The notes: generated from the letters alone by a model not told the origin. A stretch of DNA of 64,000 nucleotides from Crossiella sp. S99.2 (GCF_023094165.1 NZ_JALMDK010000001.1:186001-250000); one strand, 5' to 3'; positions 18,933 through 28,734 are shown, counted from the stretch's first letter. Numbers and translations: made by a program.

Positions 18933-19502
18933 GTCCGCCAACAGTGTTTGACGTCTGAGCACCCCCCGGGGTTGCCCCGGAAATTCGGCGATATTGGCCG
19001 ATTTTCCCGGCAACCGGCACCGCCGCCCGGACGTGTAGGAGGCGAACGCGGCGCAGCAGCGTGGTGCCAGAACTGAGCAGCCAGGCCATGAGCGCGAGCG
19101 GGGAAGGTCGTCCGGCCGTGGGGGTACGGGCGACCATCCCGTTGGCGCGCAGGAAAAAGAACCGCGGCCGCGCGCCGGTGTGGAGTAGCCGGCGCGCGAC
19201 CGCGGCGACCTGTCCGCCCATGGACAGGCCACCCGAGACCCGACAGCACTGCCCCTGCGCCGCGGGGTCCCCAGAGACGGCCCACACCGGTTCCGCGCCC
19301 GACGAAAACCACCCGATCCGGCACCGCCCGAACCGACTGACCCCGTCCCATCGAGCACCCCGGCACCGCCCGGACCCCGCCCCACCAGCGCCACCCAGCA
19401 CCAGCGGATCAGGAGCCCAGCCGGCCCATCCGTCCCTGTTTGTCCCTTGCTTCAGACTCGAAGACGAGCAAATCCCAGCCCCGGTTCAACCTGTGACCGG
19501 CA
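18933..19502. other. 570-base stretch without a convincing gene
   Basis: Frames are open on both strands but show no ribosome-binding site, no domain and shadow-like composition. It does contain a strong hairpin with a minus-strand T tract (19154-19205) and a second hairpin (CCTGTCC/GGACAGG, 19209-19228). A long 3' UTR of the minus-strand Nudix gene or an unannotated minus-strand RNA would fit. Confidence 0.5.
19154..19205 (-). terminator. Minus-strand terminator without an adjacent gene
   Basis: A 17-bp stem with one mismatch (19162-19178 with 19189-19205) is followed on the minus strand by TTCTTTTT. The nearest upstream minus-strand gene (Nudix) ends 298 bases away. Confidence 0.65.
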
Positions 19503-19901
19503 TCACAGTCGCCGCGAGTCCGCGAACCAGTGCGTCACCGACCGCCGATACCCCTCGGGCATGACCAGCCCCGCGACCTGAGCCGCCGTGAAGAACCCGA
19601 TTTCCCGGTGCTCAGCGGACAGCGTCGGCTCGACGTCATCGGCCGGATGACAGCCGTAGGTCACGATGAACACCTCCCGGCCCACCTGTTCGATCAGGTA
19701 CAGCCAGGAGTCCAGGATCGGCCCGACGGTCACCGCGCACCCGGTCTCCTCTCGGATCTCCCTGGCCAGGCACAACTCCGGCGTCTCCCCAGCCTCGATC
19801 CGCCCTCCGGGCAACTCCCACTCCCTGCGGTCGTTGCGCAACAACAACACCCGCCCCGCCCGGACCAGCACACCCTTGATCGACACCGGATAGCCCACCA
19901 C
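19503..19901 (-). CDS. Nudix hydrolase
   Basis: 132-aa enzyme that would hydrolyse a nucleoside diphosphate linked to another moiety. The full Nudix box G-x5-E-x7-REUXEEXGU is present (GRIEAGETPELCLAREIREETGCA region, about residues 33-56), preceded by the usual WELPGG. Length is typical. Substrate cannot be predicted. The start lies six bases after the stop of the upstream 157-aa gene on the same strand, so they are probably co-transcribed. Confidence 0.87.
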   Translation of the reverse strand: MVGYPVSIKGVLVRAGRVLLLRNDRREWELPGGRIEAGETPELCLAREIREETGCAVTVGPILDSWLYLIEQVGREVFIVTYGCHPADDVEPTLSAEHREIGFFTAAQVAGLVMPEGYRRSVTHWFADSRRL

Positions 19902-19907
19902 GTCCCC

Positions 19908-20381
19908 CTAGTCCGGCGGAGCGAGCCGGATCACCCGGTCCAGCCCAACGTCATAACCGATCATCGGCAGCTCCCGGTGCCCCTCGAAGGTCATTACCAC
20001 CGACTTGCCCAGCGCCCGCCCGATGGTGCGATAGAACTCGCACAACACATCCAGCGGCCCCTGCCCCTGCAACTCCTCCAGATGCACGTCGAAGTCCACG
20101 GTTTCCGCCCGGTAGAACCGGAAGATCGCCATCACGTCCGGCGCCGGCCACACGTGCAAATCCGCGTCCAGCACCGCCCCACCGGCGAAGATCTCCGCCG
20201 CGGCAGGCAGTTCGGCGTCCCCCACCTCCGGGTTGTACCGGTGCTCCCAGCCGCGGGCCCGCACCAGGTCGAACACCGTCTGCCAGTCCGCCACGGTCGT
20301 TCCGGCGACTTCGACGTCCGGCAGCACCCCGTTGTCGGGGTCGAAGAGATCCGCGACCTCGTCCCAGCGCAACTCGCTCAT
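19908..20381 (-). CDS. Hypothetical protein, 157 aa
   Basis: Soluble acidic protein from ATG 20381 (MSELRWDEVADLFDPDNGVLPDVEV). It has no motif I recognise; the sequence alternates short beta strands and helices (VDFDVHLEELQGQGPLDVLC, VVMTFEGHRELPMIGYDVGL). The frame is open further upstream but that part overlaps the divergent NHL gene and is a shadow. It sits between the Nudix gene and a divergent promoter. Function not assigned. Confidence 0.65.
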   Translation of the reverse strand: MSELRWDEVADLFDPDNGVLPDVEVAGTTVADWQTVFDLVRARGWEHRYNPEVGDAELPAAAEIFAGGAVLDADLHVWPAPDVMAIFRFYRAETVDFDVHLEELQGQGPLDVLCEFYRTIGRALGKSVVMTFEGHRELPMIGYDVGLDRVIRLAPPD

Positions 20382-20436
20382 GCCGCCATGCTGCCGTCTC
20401 ACCTGGTGGGCCGGGGAACACCGCTGGTCAATCGCT

Positions 20437-22308
20437 GTGTTGACTACGGATGTGACCACTGCGAAACGTCGTGCCCGCGTCCGTGCCCCTGAGCTGGTCG
20501 GACGTGGCTGGCTGAACACCGGCGGCAAGGACATCCGGCTCGCGGAGCTGCGCGGGAAGATCACCCTGCTCGACTTCTGGACCTTCTGCTGCATCAACTG
20601 CCTGCACGTGCTGGACGAACTGCGGCCGCTGGAGGCGGAGTTCGCCGATGTGCTGGTCACCGTCGGGGTGCACTCGCCGAAGTTCGCGCACGAGGCGGAT
20701 CCGGTGGCGCTGGCCGCGGCGGTGGAGCGGTACGAGGTGCACCACCCGGTGCTGGACGATCCGGAGCTGGTGACCTGGCAGGCCTACGCGGTCAAGGCGT
20801 GGCCGACGCTGGTGCTGGTGGATCCCGAGGGTTACGTGGTGCACGTGGCCGCGGGTGAGGGGCATGCCGAGGCGTTGCGGCGGGTGCTGGCCGAGCTGAT
20901 CGCCGAGCACTCCGCCAAGGGCACGCTGCACCGCGGGGACGGGCCGTACGTGCCGCCGGTGGCCGCGGCGACCGAACTTCGCTTCCCCGCAAAGGCGATC
21001 GTCACTCCGCAGCAGACCCTGCTGGTGGCGGATTCGGCCCGGCATTCGCTGGCGGAGCTGGCCGCGGATGGGGAGACCCTGTTGCGGCGCATTGGTTCCG
21101 GTGTTCGCGGGCGGGCTGCTGGAGTGGCTGAGGAGGCCGGTTTCGCTGAGCCCGCAGGGCTTTCGCTGTTGCCGCCGGAGGTCGCCGAGCGGGTCGGGTA
21201 CGACGTCGTCGTGGCGGACACGGTCAACCACCTGCTGCGCGGGGTGCGGCTCAGTGATGGGTTCGTGTCCACTGTGGCCGGTACCGGCGAGCAGTGGCGG
21301 GATGGCGAAACCGACGGTGTGGCAACGGAAATCGACCTCACCAGTCCGTGGGATGTCGCCTGGTGGGAACCCGCAGGCGGGGTGGTGATCGCGCTGGCCG
21401 GGAACCACACGATCGGGTTGTTCGATCCGGTGGCGGGCACGGTGTCGCGCTTTGCCGGGACCACGGTGGAGGGGTTGCGGGACGGGGACGCGGCCGAGGC
21501 GTTCTTCGCGCAGACCTCGGGACTGGCGGTGGATCCGGCGCGGGAACGGTTGTGGCTGGCCGATTCCGAGACCTCAGCATTGCGGTACCTGGCCTACGAG
21601 GACGGCTTGCTCACCGTGCGCACTGTGATCGGCACCGGGCTGTTCGACTTCGGGCACCGGGACGGTCCGGCCGAGCAGGCGCTGTTGCAGCATCCGCTCG
21701 GGGTGGCCGTGCTGCCCGACGGCAGCATCGCGGTGGCCGACACCTACAACGGCGCGCTGCGGCGTTACGACCCGGAATCCGGCGAGGTGAGCACGCTCGC
21801 GGGCGAGCTGGCCGAGCCCTCCGGCGTGGTGGTGCTCGACGGCGAGGTGGTCGTGGTCGCCTCCGCCGCGCACCGGCTGGAGCGGCCGGTGCCGCCCGGG
21901 GTGGCGGCGAGGCTGGTCTCCGGTGCGGCGCAACAGGTTCGGCGGCCGCCGAGTGAGCTGGCCGCGGGGCCGGTGGAGCTGGCGGTGGTGTTCGTGCCGC
22001 CGCCGGGGCAGAAGCTGGACGAGCGGTACGGGCCGTCTACCCGGCTGGAGGTCACCGCCTCGCCGCCGGAGCTGCTGGTCGAGGGCGCGGGGGTCGGCAC
22101 GGATCTGGTGCGGCGGCTGGTGATCGCCCCGGACGTGCCGTCGGGTGTACTCCACGTGGTCGCCCAGGCAGCAAGCTGTGACGAGGGTGTCGAGCATCCG
22201 GCCTGCCGTCTGAGCAGGCAGGACTGGGGAGTGCCGGTCCAGATCCGGTCGGCTGCGCCCGTACGGCTCGCGCTCGTTATGGGCGGAATGGACGAATCCG
22301 CGGTGTGA
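20437..22308 (+). CDS. NHL-repeat thioredoxin-like protein (NHLRC2-like)
   Basis: About 623 aa. An N-terminal thioredoxin-fold domain (residues about 20-160) carries LLDFWTFCCINCLHVLDEL with a redox-like CCINC motif, followed by a beta-propeller of NHL repeats (for example DVVVADTVNHLLRGV, LWLADSETSALRYL, SIAVADTYNGALRRYDP) and a C-terminal beta domain. This architecture matches bacterial and metazoan NHLRC2-type proteins; the bacterial role is not established. GTG 20437 is used, with GTG 20452 an alternative; neither has a strong ribosome-binding site. No signal peptide, so cytosolic. Confidence 0.85.
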   Translation: MLTTDVTTAKRRARVRAPELVGRGWLNTGGKDIRLAELRGKITLLDFWTFCCINCLHVLDELRPLEAEFADVLVTVGVHSPKFAHEADPVALAAAVERYEVHHPVLDDPELVTWQAYAVKAWPTLVLVDPEGYVVHVAAGEGHAEALRRVLAELIAEHSAKGTLHRGDGPYVPPVAAATELRFPAKAIVTPQQTLLVADSARHSLAELAADGETLLRRIGSGVRGRAAGVAEEAGFAEPAGLSLLPPEVAERVGYDVVVADTVNHLLRGVRLSDGFVSTVAGTGEQWRDGETDGVATEIDLTSPWDVAWWEPAGGVVIALAGNHTIGLFDPVAGTVSRFAGTTVEGLRDGDAAEAFFAQTSGLAVDPARERLWLADSETSALRYLAYEDGLLTVRTVIGTGLFDFGHRDGPAEQALLQHPLGVAVLPDGSIAVADTYNGALRRYDPESGEVSTLAGELAEPSGVVVLDGEVVVVASAAHRLERPVPPGVAARLVSGAAQQVRRPPSELAAGPVELAVVFVPPPGQKLDERYGPSTRLEVTASPPELLVEGAGVGTDLVRRLVIAPDVPSGVLHVVAQAASCDEGVEHPACRLSRQDWGVPVQIRSAAPVRLALVMGGMDESAV

Positions 22309-22314
22309 TCTGTC

Positions 22315-22351
22315 GCACGCTGTTGGGCTGGTTGCCTGCTCAACAGCGTGC
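22315..22351. terminator. Inverted repeat after the NHL gene
   Basis: Perfect 11-bp stem GCACGCTGTTG/CAACAGCGTGC with a 15-nt loop just after the NHL stop. No T run follows; probable factor-assisted terminator. Confidence 0.5.
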
Positions 22352-22415
22352 TCCGGGGTATAAGGCAGGCAGAGCCGCCCCGCGTCGGCCTCGGCGGGGC
22401 AAGTAAACTCCGAAG

Positions 22416-22736
22416 GTGCCCGATGCCAAGCTCCAGATCCAGATGCTGCACGACCGCGTGATGGTGCGGATCGCGCAGGAGGGCGGGGAGCGACGCAGCA
22501 GCGGCGGGATCGTGATCCCAGCCACTGCCCAGGTGGCCAAACGGCTGGCATGGGGCGAGGTTTTCGGGGTCGGGAATCACGTACGTACTGTCAAGGTGGG
22601 TGACAGGGTGCTCTTCAACCCCGAGGAGCAGTTCGAGGTCGAGGTACAGGGCCAGGCTTACCTGGTGATGCGCGAGCGCGATCTGCACGCCGTCGCCAGC
22701 GAGCAAGCCGAGCACGGCACGGGTTTGTACCTGTGA
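22416..22736 (+). CDS. GroES-like (Cpn10 fold) protein
   Basis: 106 aa from GTG 22416. The Cpn10 layout is seen: LQIQMLHDRVMVRI at the start, a GG-IVIP mobile-loop position, GEVFGVGNHVRTVKVGDRVLFN and a C-terminal strand YLVMRERDLHAV. It is diverged from housekeeping GroES and has no groEL beside it, so it is probably a specialised paralogue found in actinobacteria. Partner and function unknown. Confidence 0.75.
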   Translation: MPDAKLQIQMLHDRVMVRIAQEGGERRSSGGIVIPATAQVAKRLAWGEVFGVGNHVRTVKVGDRVLFNPEEQFEVEVQGQAYLVMRERDLHAVASEQAEHGTGLYL

Positions 22737-22807
22737 CGCGTGCCCTCGACGTGACAGCCGGGTAGCTAGCCAGGCGCGTGCTCGCGCCCACGTCAGAAGG
22801 GGACACG

Positions 22808-25800
22808 GTGCCGGAGGAAGAGCAGCGGCCCGGCCCGCGGTCAGAGCAGACGACGGTGTTGTCCGCCCCGCAGCCGGTAGAGCAGCCCACGGCCGAGGAC
22901 GGGACGCCCGCCAACGGGCTCGACCCGCATACCCAACAACTCACCGCGCGTCCCGACCTGGACTCGCGCACCCGCCCGATGACGCCATCGGCCGAGCAGG
23001 CCAGCGCCGAAGCGGCGGTGGCCGACGCCGCGGCCGAGGAGGCCACGGTGACCGTGCAGGCCGCGGACAACGGCTCGTCCGCGCCGGCTGAGCCGGTCCG
23101 GAACGGGGCCGCGCCGCAGGACGAGCTGGCCAGGCTCGCCGGACTGTCCGCACCGGCCAAGCCGGCTGCGCCGAACGGGTCGTCCCCGCAGCACGACCCG
23201 GCCGGCCGCACCGAGGAGCCGGTCACCCGGAACGAGCGCTCGCCGCTGGACGAGCTGGCCGGTCGCGCCGGTTCGGCCCCGCAGAGCCCGGCTCCGCAGC
23301 CCACCGCCCCGGAGACTCCCGCGGCCGAGAGCGAATCGGCCGAGGACAGCCCGGAACAGGGCAAGAGCACGCCGCCGCCGAACCCCCCGGTCCAGCCCGA
23401 GCCGCTGACCAGGGGCCTGTTCGCGCCGATCCGGCCTGCCGAGTCCGCGCAGTCCTACCCGTCGCTGCGGGACACCCCGGTCGAGCAGACCGCGCCCCGC
23501 GGACCCGGTACTCCGGCCCGCGGCTTCACCGCACCCGGCCAGGGGCCCGCGCCGCGCGGCTTCGAGGGCCAGCGCCAGGGCACCCCGCCGCAGGGCGGCC
23601 AGGGGCCGGGCACGCCGCCGCCGGGATTCCAGGCACCGGGAGTCCAGACTCCGGGAGCGCAGCTGCGGGACTTCGCGAACCAGGCCCCGGGCACGCCGCC
23701 CGGTGGCTTCGCGAGCCTGACTCCGGGGACGCCGCCCCGCGGGTTCCAGAACCAGGCTCCCGGCACGCCGCCGCGGGGTTTCGCGGAGCAGACCCAGCAC
23801 CTCCCGCCGCGCGGTCCGGAGGGCCAGGGCGGCCCGCAGGGCCCCGGCACGCCGCCCCGTGGCCAGCTCCGTCCCCAGACCCCGCCGCGGGGCATGGAGC
23901 AGCTGCAGGCGCGATCCGTCGACGGGCCGACCCAGGCCATCCCGGCGCGGGCCTTCGAGCAGGTGACCCGGCAGGTCGAGCAGTCCACCCAGGCGTTGCC
24001 GAAGCGGGGCCGCCCGGTGGAGCAGCCCACCCAGTCCATCCCGCGGCCGCTCGGCGCCGGGAGGCAGCCCGATCCGGACGCCGACACCATCCAGATTCCG
24101 AAGATCGAGGCCGCCACCTCCTACCTGCCCGCCCCGGCGCGGGAGGCGGACGCGACCGTGGTGGCCGCGTTGCCGCCGACGCCGCCGGGCGGACCCACCG
24201 ACGGGTTCGACGAGGGTGGCGCGGACGAGCGGCGCAGCAGGCGCAAGCGCCGGACGATCATGGGTGTGGCCGCCGCGTTCGGTGTGTTCGGCCTGCTGTA
24301 CGGGGTTGATCTGCTGCTGACCCAGGGCAACGTGCCGCGTGGGGTGGCCGTGGCCGGCGTGGACGTCGGCGGGCTGGACCGGGCCGCGGCCGAAACCAAG
24401 CTGCGGCAGCAGATCGAGCCGCGGCTGACCAAACCGGTGACCGTGCGGGCCGGTGACGTCGAGGCAGGCGTCAACCCGCAGGAAGCCGGGCTGACGCTGG
24501 ACTGGCCCGCGACCCTGGACCAGGCCGGCGCGCAGCCGCTGAACCCGTTGACCCGCCTCACTTCCTTCTTCGGCACCCGGGACGTCGGCGTGGTCACCCG
24601 CGCGGACGGGCCCAAGCTCACCGCGGCCCTGGAGGGCCTGCGCGGCAAGACCGACCGGGACCCGGTCGAGGGCACCGTGCGCTTCCAGAACGCCAAGCCG
24701 GTGGCGGTGGACCCGAAGTCCGGGCAGAAGCTGGACGTGGAGAAGGCCAGCGCGGCCATGGTCGCGGACTGGGCCGACGGCAAGGTCGTCGAGCTGCCGG
24801 TCAGCGCCAGCCAGGTCAAGAGTTCCCCCGAGTCGGTGCGCAAGGCGGTGGAGGAGATCGCCAAGCCCGCGGTCTCCGGACCCGTTGTGGTGCAGGGCGA
24901 GGGCAAGAACGCCAACGTGCCGCCCGCCGCGATCGCCAACGCGCTCAAGTTCGAGGTCGACGAGGGCGGCAACCTGATCCCCAAGCTGGACAACGGCAAG
25001 GTGGTCGACAACGCCAAGCCGCAGCTGGCCTCCACCGAGAAGCCGGGCAAGGACGCCACCTTCTCCTTCGAGGGCGGCAAGCCGGTGGTCAAGGAGTCCG
25101 CGGACGGCCGGGGCGTGGACTGGGAGAAGACCCTGGCCGGCCTGCCCGAGGTGTTGCGCCGCACGGACAACCGCACCATCAAGGCCGAGTACGGCGACCA
25201 GCCAGCCAAGCTGACCACCGACCAGGCCAACCAGCTCGGCGTCAAGGAGCTGGTCAGCCGGTTCGAGACCAAGGGCTTCGCGGCCGACTCCGGGCAGAAC
25301 ATCCGCCGGGCCGCCGAACAGATCAACGGCGCGGTGGTCAAGCCGGGCGAGACGTTCAGCCTCAACGGTCGCACTGGCCCGCGGACCGCGGCCACCGGCT
25401 ACGTCGAGGCGGGCATCCTGGAGCACGGCCTGCCCGGCCGAGGGGTCGGCGGCGGCGTGTCCCAGATGGCCACCACGATCTACAACGCCGCCTACTACGC
25501 GGGCATGGTCGACGTGGAGCACAAGGAACACAGCAACTACATCAGCCGCTACCCGGCGGGCCGGGAGGCCACGGTCTTCCAGGGGCCCAGCGGGCAGAGC
25601 CTGATCGACGTGAAGTTCCGCAACGACAGCAAGACCGGCATCTACGTGCAGACCATCTGGACCTCCAACTCGATCACCGTGCAGCTGTGGGGCACCAAGA
25701 CCTACGACGTGCAGGCCCAGGACGGCCAGCGCAGCAACGTCACCCAGCCCAACACCCGGCACGTCACCGACAAGCCGGACTGCAAGCCCAATGGTGGCCT

Positions 25801-25927
25801 GGAAGGCTTCACGATCACCGACACCCGGACGATCAAGGACATCACCACCGGCAAGAGCCGCACCGAGCGGCGCACGGTGACCTACAAGGCGCAGGACAAG
25901 ATCGTCTGCGGGCCGCCGACGCCCTGA
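22808..25927 (+). CDS. VanW-family protein with long proline-rich cytoplasmic tail
   Basis: 1039 aa from GTG 22808, chosen because AGAAGGGG lies five bases upstream; GTG 22778 is an alternative. Residues 1-480 are disordered, rich in Pro, Gly and Gln, with GTPPRGF-like repeats (about 230-365) and short TQxIP motifs. A single transmembrane helix (about 482-504, RRTIMGVAAAFGVFGLLYGV) is followed by peptidoglycan-binding-like domains and a VanW domain near 810-945 (PGETFSLNGRTGPRTAATGY, VGGGVSQMATTIYNAAYYAG). VanW proteins accompany some vancomycin-resistance clusters but their biochemical role is unknown. The topology suggests a cell-envelope protein with a large intracellular scaffold. Confidence 0.85.
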   Translation: MPEEEQRPGPRSEQTTVLSAPQPVEQPTAEDGTPANGLDPHTQQLTARPDLDSRTRPMTPSAEQASAEAAVADAAAEEATVTVQAADNGSSAPAEPVRNGAAPQDELARLAGLSAPAKPAAPNGSSPQHDPAGRTEEPVTRNERSPLDELAGRAGSAPQSPAPQPTAPETPAAESESAEDSPEQGKSTPPPNPPVQPEPLTRGLFAPIRPAESAQSYPSLRDTPVEQTAPRGPGTPARGFTAPGQGPAPRGFEGQRQGTPPQGGQGPGTPPPGFQAPGVQTPGAQLRDFANQAPGTPPGGFASLTPGTPPRGFQNQAPGTPPRGFAEQTQHLPPRGPEGQGGPQGPGTPPRGQLRPQTPPRGMEQLQARSVDGPTQAIPARAFEQVTRQVEQSTQALPKRGRPVEQPTQSIPRPLGAGRQPDPDADTIQIPKIEAATSYLPAPAREADATVVAALPPTPPGGPTDGFDEGGADERRSRRKRRTIMGVAAAFGVFGLLYGVDLLLTQGNVPRGVAVAGVDVGGLDRAAAETKLRQQIEPRLTKPVTVRAGDVEAGVNPQEAGLTLDWPATLDQAGAQPLNPLTRLTSFFGTRDVGVVTRADGPKLTAALEGLRGKTDRDPVEGTVRFQNAKPVAVDPKSGQKLDVEKASAAMVADWADGKVVELPVSASQVKSSPESVRKAVEEIAKPAVSGPVVVQGEGKNANVPPAAIANALKFEVDEGGNLIPKLDNGKVVDNAKPQLASTEKPGKDATFSFEGGKPVVKESADGRGVDWEKTLAGLPEVLRRTDNRTIKAEYGDQPAKLTTDQANQLGVKELVSRFETKGFAADSGQNIRRAAEQINGAVVKPGETFSLNGRTGPRTAATGYVEAGILEHGLPGRGVGGGVSQMATTIYNAAYYAGMVDVEHKEHSNYISRYPAGREATVFQGPSGQSLIDVKFRNDSKTGIYVQTIWTSNSITVQLWGTKTYDVQAQDGQRSNVTQPNTRHVTDKPDCKPNGGLEGFTITDTRTIKDITTGKSRTERRTVTYKAQDKIVCGPPTP

Positions 25928-25955
25928 CTGGGCCATTCAGCCCGTTTTGACCTCC

Positions 25956-25993
25956 TCCGCGTGGACACCCCGAGCACATGGTGTCCACGCGGA
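25956..25993 (+). repeat. 14-bp inverted repeat enclosing the DUF1206 start codon
   Basis: Arms TCCGCGTGGACACC (25956-25969) and GGTGTCCACGCGGA (25980-25993) are perfectly complementary; the 10-nt loop carries the first two bases of the ATG at 25978. It is either the VanW terminator running into the next gene or a translational control hairpin. Confidence 0.7.
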
Positions 25994-26784
25994 GTGCTGA
26001 ACAGGGCAGGCAGTGGGTCGTGCTACTGGGCCGGATCGGCGCGGTGTGCTTCGGCATCGTGCACCTGCTGGTGGCCTGGCTGGCCATCCAGATCGCCTTC
26101 GGGGACAGCGCCGGTGAGGCGGACCAGAAGGGCGCGCTGGCCGCGCTCGCGGAGCAGCCGCTGGGCGGTGTGCTGCTGACCGCGCTGGCCGCCGGACTCG
26201 CCTTCTTCGCCCTCTGGCAGCTGCTCACCGCGGTCGGCGGCTACCACTGGCTCTCCGGCAGAAGGCAAGTAACCAAAAGGATTTCCGCCGCCGCGCATGG
26301 CTTCGCCGCCGCCGTGCTGACCGTGGTCGCGGTGCAGTTGCTGAGCGGATCCGGTGCCACCCAAGGAGATCAGAGTCAGCAGGAGATCACCGGCTGGCTG
26401 ATGTCCTTGCCGTACGGGCAATTCCTGGTCGGACTGCTCGCGCTGATCGTGCTCGGCGTCGGAGTGGCCGCCGCGGTCAAGGGCATCCGCCGGACCTTCA
26501 CCGACGAGCTGGAACTGGGCAAGCTGCCCGAAGGCACCCAGCGGCTCACCATGCGACTGGGCCAGGCCGGATTCGTGGCCAAGGGCGTGGCCTACGGGGT
26601 GGTCGGCGTGCTGATCGGGCTGGCTGCGGTGCACCACGATCCCCGGCAGGCCGGTGGGCTCGACGCGGCGCTGCGCACGCTGGCCGACGCCGAGTACGGC
26701 CCCTACCTGCTCACCGTGGTCGGACTGGGCGTGGCCGCCTTCGGGATCTACTGCTTCGCCGAAGCTCGTTGCCACCGCGGCTGA
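25978..26784 (+). CDS. DUF1206 integral membrane protein
   Basis: 268 aa with six hydrophobic helices arranged as three two-helix DUF1206 repeats, each starting with a G-R/K-G/I-x-Y-G-like motif (LGRIGAVCFGIVHLLVAWLA, ISAAAHGFAAAVLTVVAVQL, RLGQAGFVAKGVAYGVVGVL). Length is typical. The family is widespread in actinobacteria and cyanobacteria, without known function. The ATG at 25978 lies in a hairpin and lacks a clear ribosome-binding site; GTG 25981 is equally possible. About 50 bases downstream of the VanW gene. Confidence 0.8.
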   Translation: MVSTRSAEQGRQWVVLLGRIGAVCFGIVHLLVAWLAIQIAFGDSAGEADQKGALAALAEQPLGGVLLTALAAGLAFFALWQLLTAVGGYHWLSGRRQVTKRISAAAHGFAAAVLTVVAVQLLSGSGATQGDQSQQEITGWLMSLPYGQFLVGLLALIVLGVGVAAAVKGIRRTFTDELELGKLPEGTQRLTMRLGQAGFVAKGVAYGVVGVLIGLAAVHHDPRQAGGLDAALRTLADAEYGPYLLTVVGLGVAAFGIYCFAEARCHRG

Positions 26785-26850
26785 CCCCGGACGTGCAGCG
26801 GGGCCGCGAGGGAATCCCGTCGCGGCCCCGACAGCGTCAGGTGGTGAGAC

Positions 26851-28686
26851 TCAGAACGCGGCCTCGTCCAGGTCCATCAGCCCGTTGTCCGTGGTCTCCA
26901 CGATCTTGCGGCGGGCGGTCAGCTCGGGCAGCACGCTCTTGGCGAAGAACGAGGCCGCGGCCAGCTTGCCCTGGTAGAAGGCCTGGTCCTTGACCGAGGC
27001 GCCGCCGCCGTCCAGCGCGGTGATGGCGATCTCGGCCTGGCGCAGCAGCTGCCAGCCGACCAGCAGGTCGCCCGCGCTCATCAAGAGCCGGACCGTGTTC
27101 TGGCCGACCTTGTAGGTGTTGCGCGGGTCCTCCTGCGCGGTGGTCAGGAAGCCGATCATCGCGCCCAGCATGCCCTGCACGTCCTCCAGGGCGGTCTTGA
27201 GCAGCGCGCGCTCCTCCTTCAGCCTGCCGTTGCCGACCTCGGACTCCAGCGTCTTCTGGATCTCGCTCGCGATGAAGCCGAGCGCCTGGCCCTTGTCCCG
27301 CACGATCTTGCGGAAGAAGAAGTCCAGGGACTGGATCGCCGTGGTGCCTTCGTACAGGGTGTCGATCTTGGCGTCCCGGATGTACTGCTCGATCGGGTAG
27401 TCCTGCAGGAAGCCGGAACCACCCAGGGTCTGCAGGGACAGCGCGAGCAGCTCGTAGGCGCGCTCGGAGCCGACGCCCTTGACGATGGGCAGCAGCAGGT
27501 CGTTGACCCGCTCGGCCAGCTCGGTGTTCTCCTGGGCGATGATCGAGTCCTGGAAGGTGGCGGTGTAGAGGTACACCGCGCGCAGGCCCTCGGTGTAGGC
27601 CTTCTGCAGCATCAGGATCCGCCGCACGTCCGGGTGGTTGGTGATGGTCACCCTGGGCGCGGCCTTGTCCAGCATCTGGGTCAGGTCCGCCGACTGCACG
27701 CGCTCCTTGGCGTAGTCGCGCGCGTTCAGGTACCCGGTGGACAGGGTGGCGATCGCCTTGGTGCCGACCATCATCCGGGCGTACTCGATCACCTGGAACA
27801 TCTGCGCGATGCCGTCGTGCACCTCGCCCAGCAGCCAGCCCTTGGCCGGGAGGTCGTGCTGGCCGAAGGTCAGCTCACAGGTGGTGGAGGCCTTCAGGCC
27901 CATCTTGTGCTCGACGTTGGTGACGTAGGCGCCGTTGCGCTCGCCCAGTTCGCCGGTCTGGGTGTCGAAGTGGAACTTGGGCACCAGGAACAGGCTCAGG
28001 CCCTTGGTGCCCGCCTTGGCCTCGATGCCGGGGCCCTCGGGGCGGGCCAGCACCAGGTGCATGATGTTCTCGCTGAGGTCGTGCTCGGCGGAGGTGATGA
28101 ACCGCTTCACGCCGTCCAGGTGCCAGCTGCCGTCCTCCTGCAGCACCGCCTTGGTGCGGCCGGCGCCGACGTCGGAACCGGCGTCCGGCTCGGTGAGCAC
28201 CATGGTGGCCGTCCAGCCCTTGTCCAGCATGATCTGGGCCCAGCGCTGCTGCTCCTCGGTGCCGTTGCGGTGCACGATGGTGGAGAAGCTCGGGCCGGTC
28301 AGGTACATGAACACAGCCGGGTTCGCGCCCAGGATCAGCTCGGCGGCGGCCCACTGCACGGTGCGCGGCAGGCCGTAGCCGCCCTGCTCCTCCGGCAGGT
28401 AGAGCTTGCCCCAGTCGCCGTCCTGCAGGGCCGCGTAGGAGGACCGCAGCGACTCGGGCAGCGACACCGAGTGCGTCTTGGGGTCGAAGACCGGCGGGTT
28501 GCGGTCGGCGTCGGCGAAGGACTCGGCCAGCGGGCCGGTCGCCAGGTTGTTCAGCTCACTGAGAATCCCGCGCGCGGTGTCCTCGTCCGCCTGCTCGAAG
28601 GGCGCCTTGCCCAGGCGCTCCTGGATCTTGAAGACCTCGAACAGGTTGAACTCGAGGTCGCGCAGGTTGCTCTTGTAGTGGCCCAT
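26851..28686 (-). CDS. fadE5: Acyl-CoA dehydrogenase, FadE5-like
   Basis: 611-aa flavoprotein, the long form with an extra C-terminal helical domain (usual acyl-CoA dehydrogenases are about 380-400 aa) as in mycobacterial FadE5 (Rv0244c). FAD/substrate motifs include [15 protein letters not shown] (about residues 155-170) and FITSAEHDL; the catalytic Glu is in [11 protein letters not shown] (about residue 445). FadE5-type enzymes oxidise medium to long acyl-CoAs. In M. tuberculosis this gene sits next to fadA2; here it is remote but keeps the same operator motif. Electrons would go to ETF and probably the Fe-S reductase at 41648. Confidence 0.9.
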   Translation of the reverse strand: MGHYKSNLRDLEFNLFEVFKIQERLGKAPFEQADEDTARGILSELNNLATGPLAESFADADRNPPVFDPKTHSVSLPESLRSSYAALQDGDWGKLYLPEEQGGYGLPRTVQWAAAELILGANPAVFMYLTGPSFSTIVHRNGTEEQQRWAQIMLDKGWTATMVLTEPDAGSDVGAGRTKAVLQEDGSWHLDGVKRFITSAEHDLSENIMHLVLARPEGPGIEAKAGTKGLSLFLVPKFHFDTQTGELGERNGAYVTNVEHKMGLKASTTCELTFGQHDLPAKGWLLGEVHDGIAQMFQVIEYARMMVGTKAIATLSTGYLNARDYAKERVQSADLTQMLDKAAPRVTITNHPDVRRILMLQKAYTEGLRAVYLYTATFQDSIIAQENTELAERVNDLLLPIVKGVGSERAYELLALSLQTLGGSGFLQDYPIEQYIRDAKIDTLYEGTTAIQSLDFFFRKIVRDKGQALGFIASEIQKTLESEVGNGRLKEERALLKTALEDVQGMLGAMIGFLTTAQEDPRNTYKVGQNTVRLLMSAGDLLVGWQLLRQAEIAITALDGGGASVKDQAFYQGKLAAASFFAKSVLPELTARRKIVETTDNGLMDLDEAAF

Positions 28687-28734
28687 CTCGTCGCTCCCGT
28701 GTTGTGCGGGGTGCTGGCCTTCCGGGCCGGTCCC

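Noticed and set aside
19061..19564. Plus-strand ORF in the gap before the Nudix gene
   Set aside because: No ribosome-binding site, no domain, and it overlaps the Nudix coding end; composition is shadow-like.
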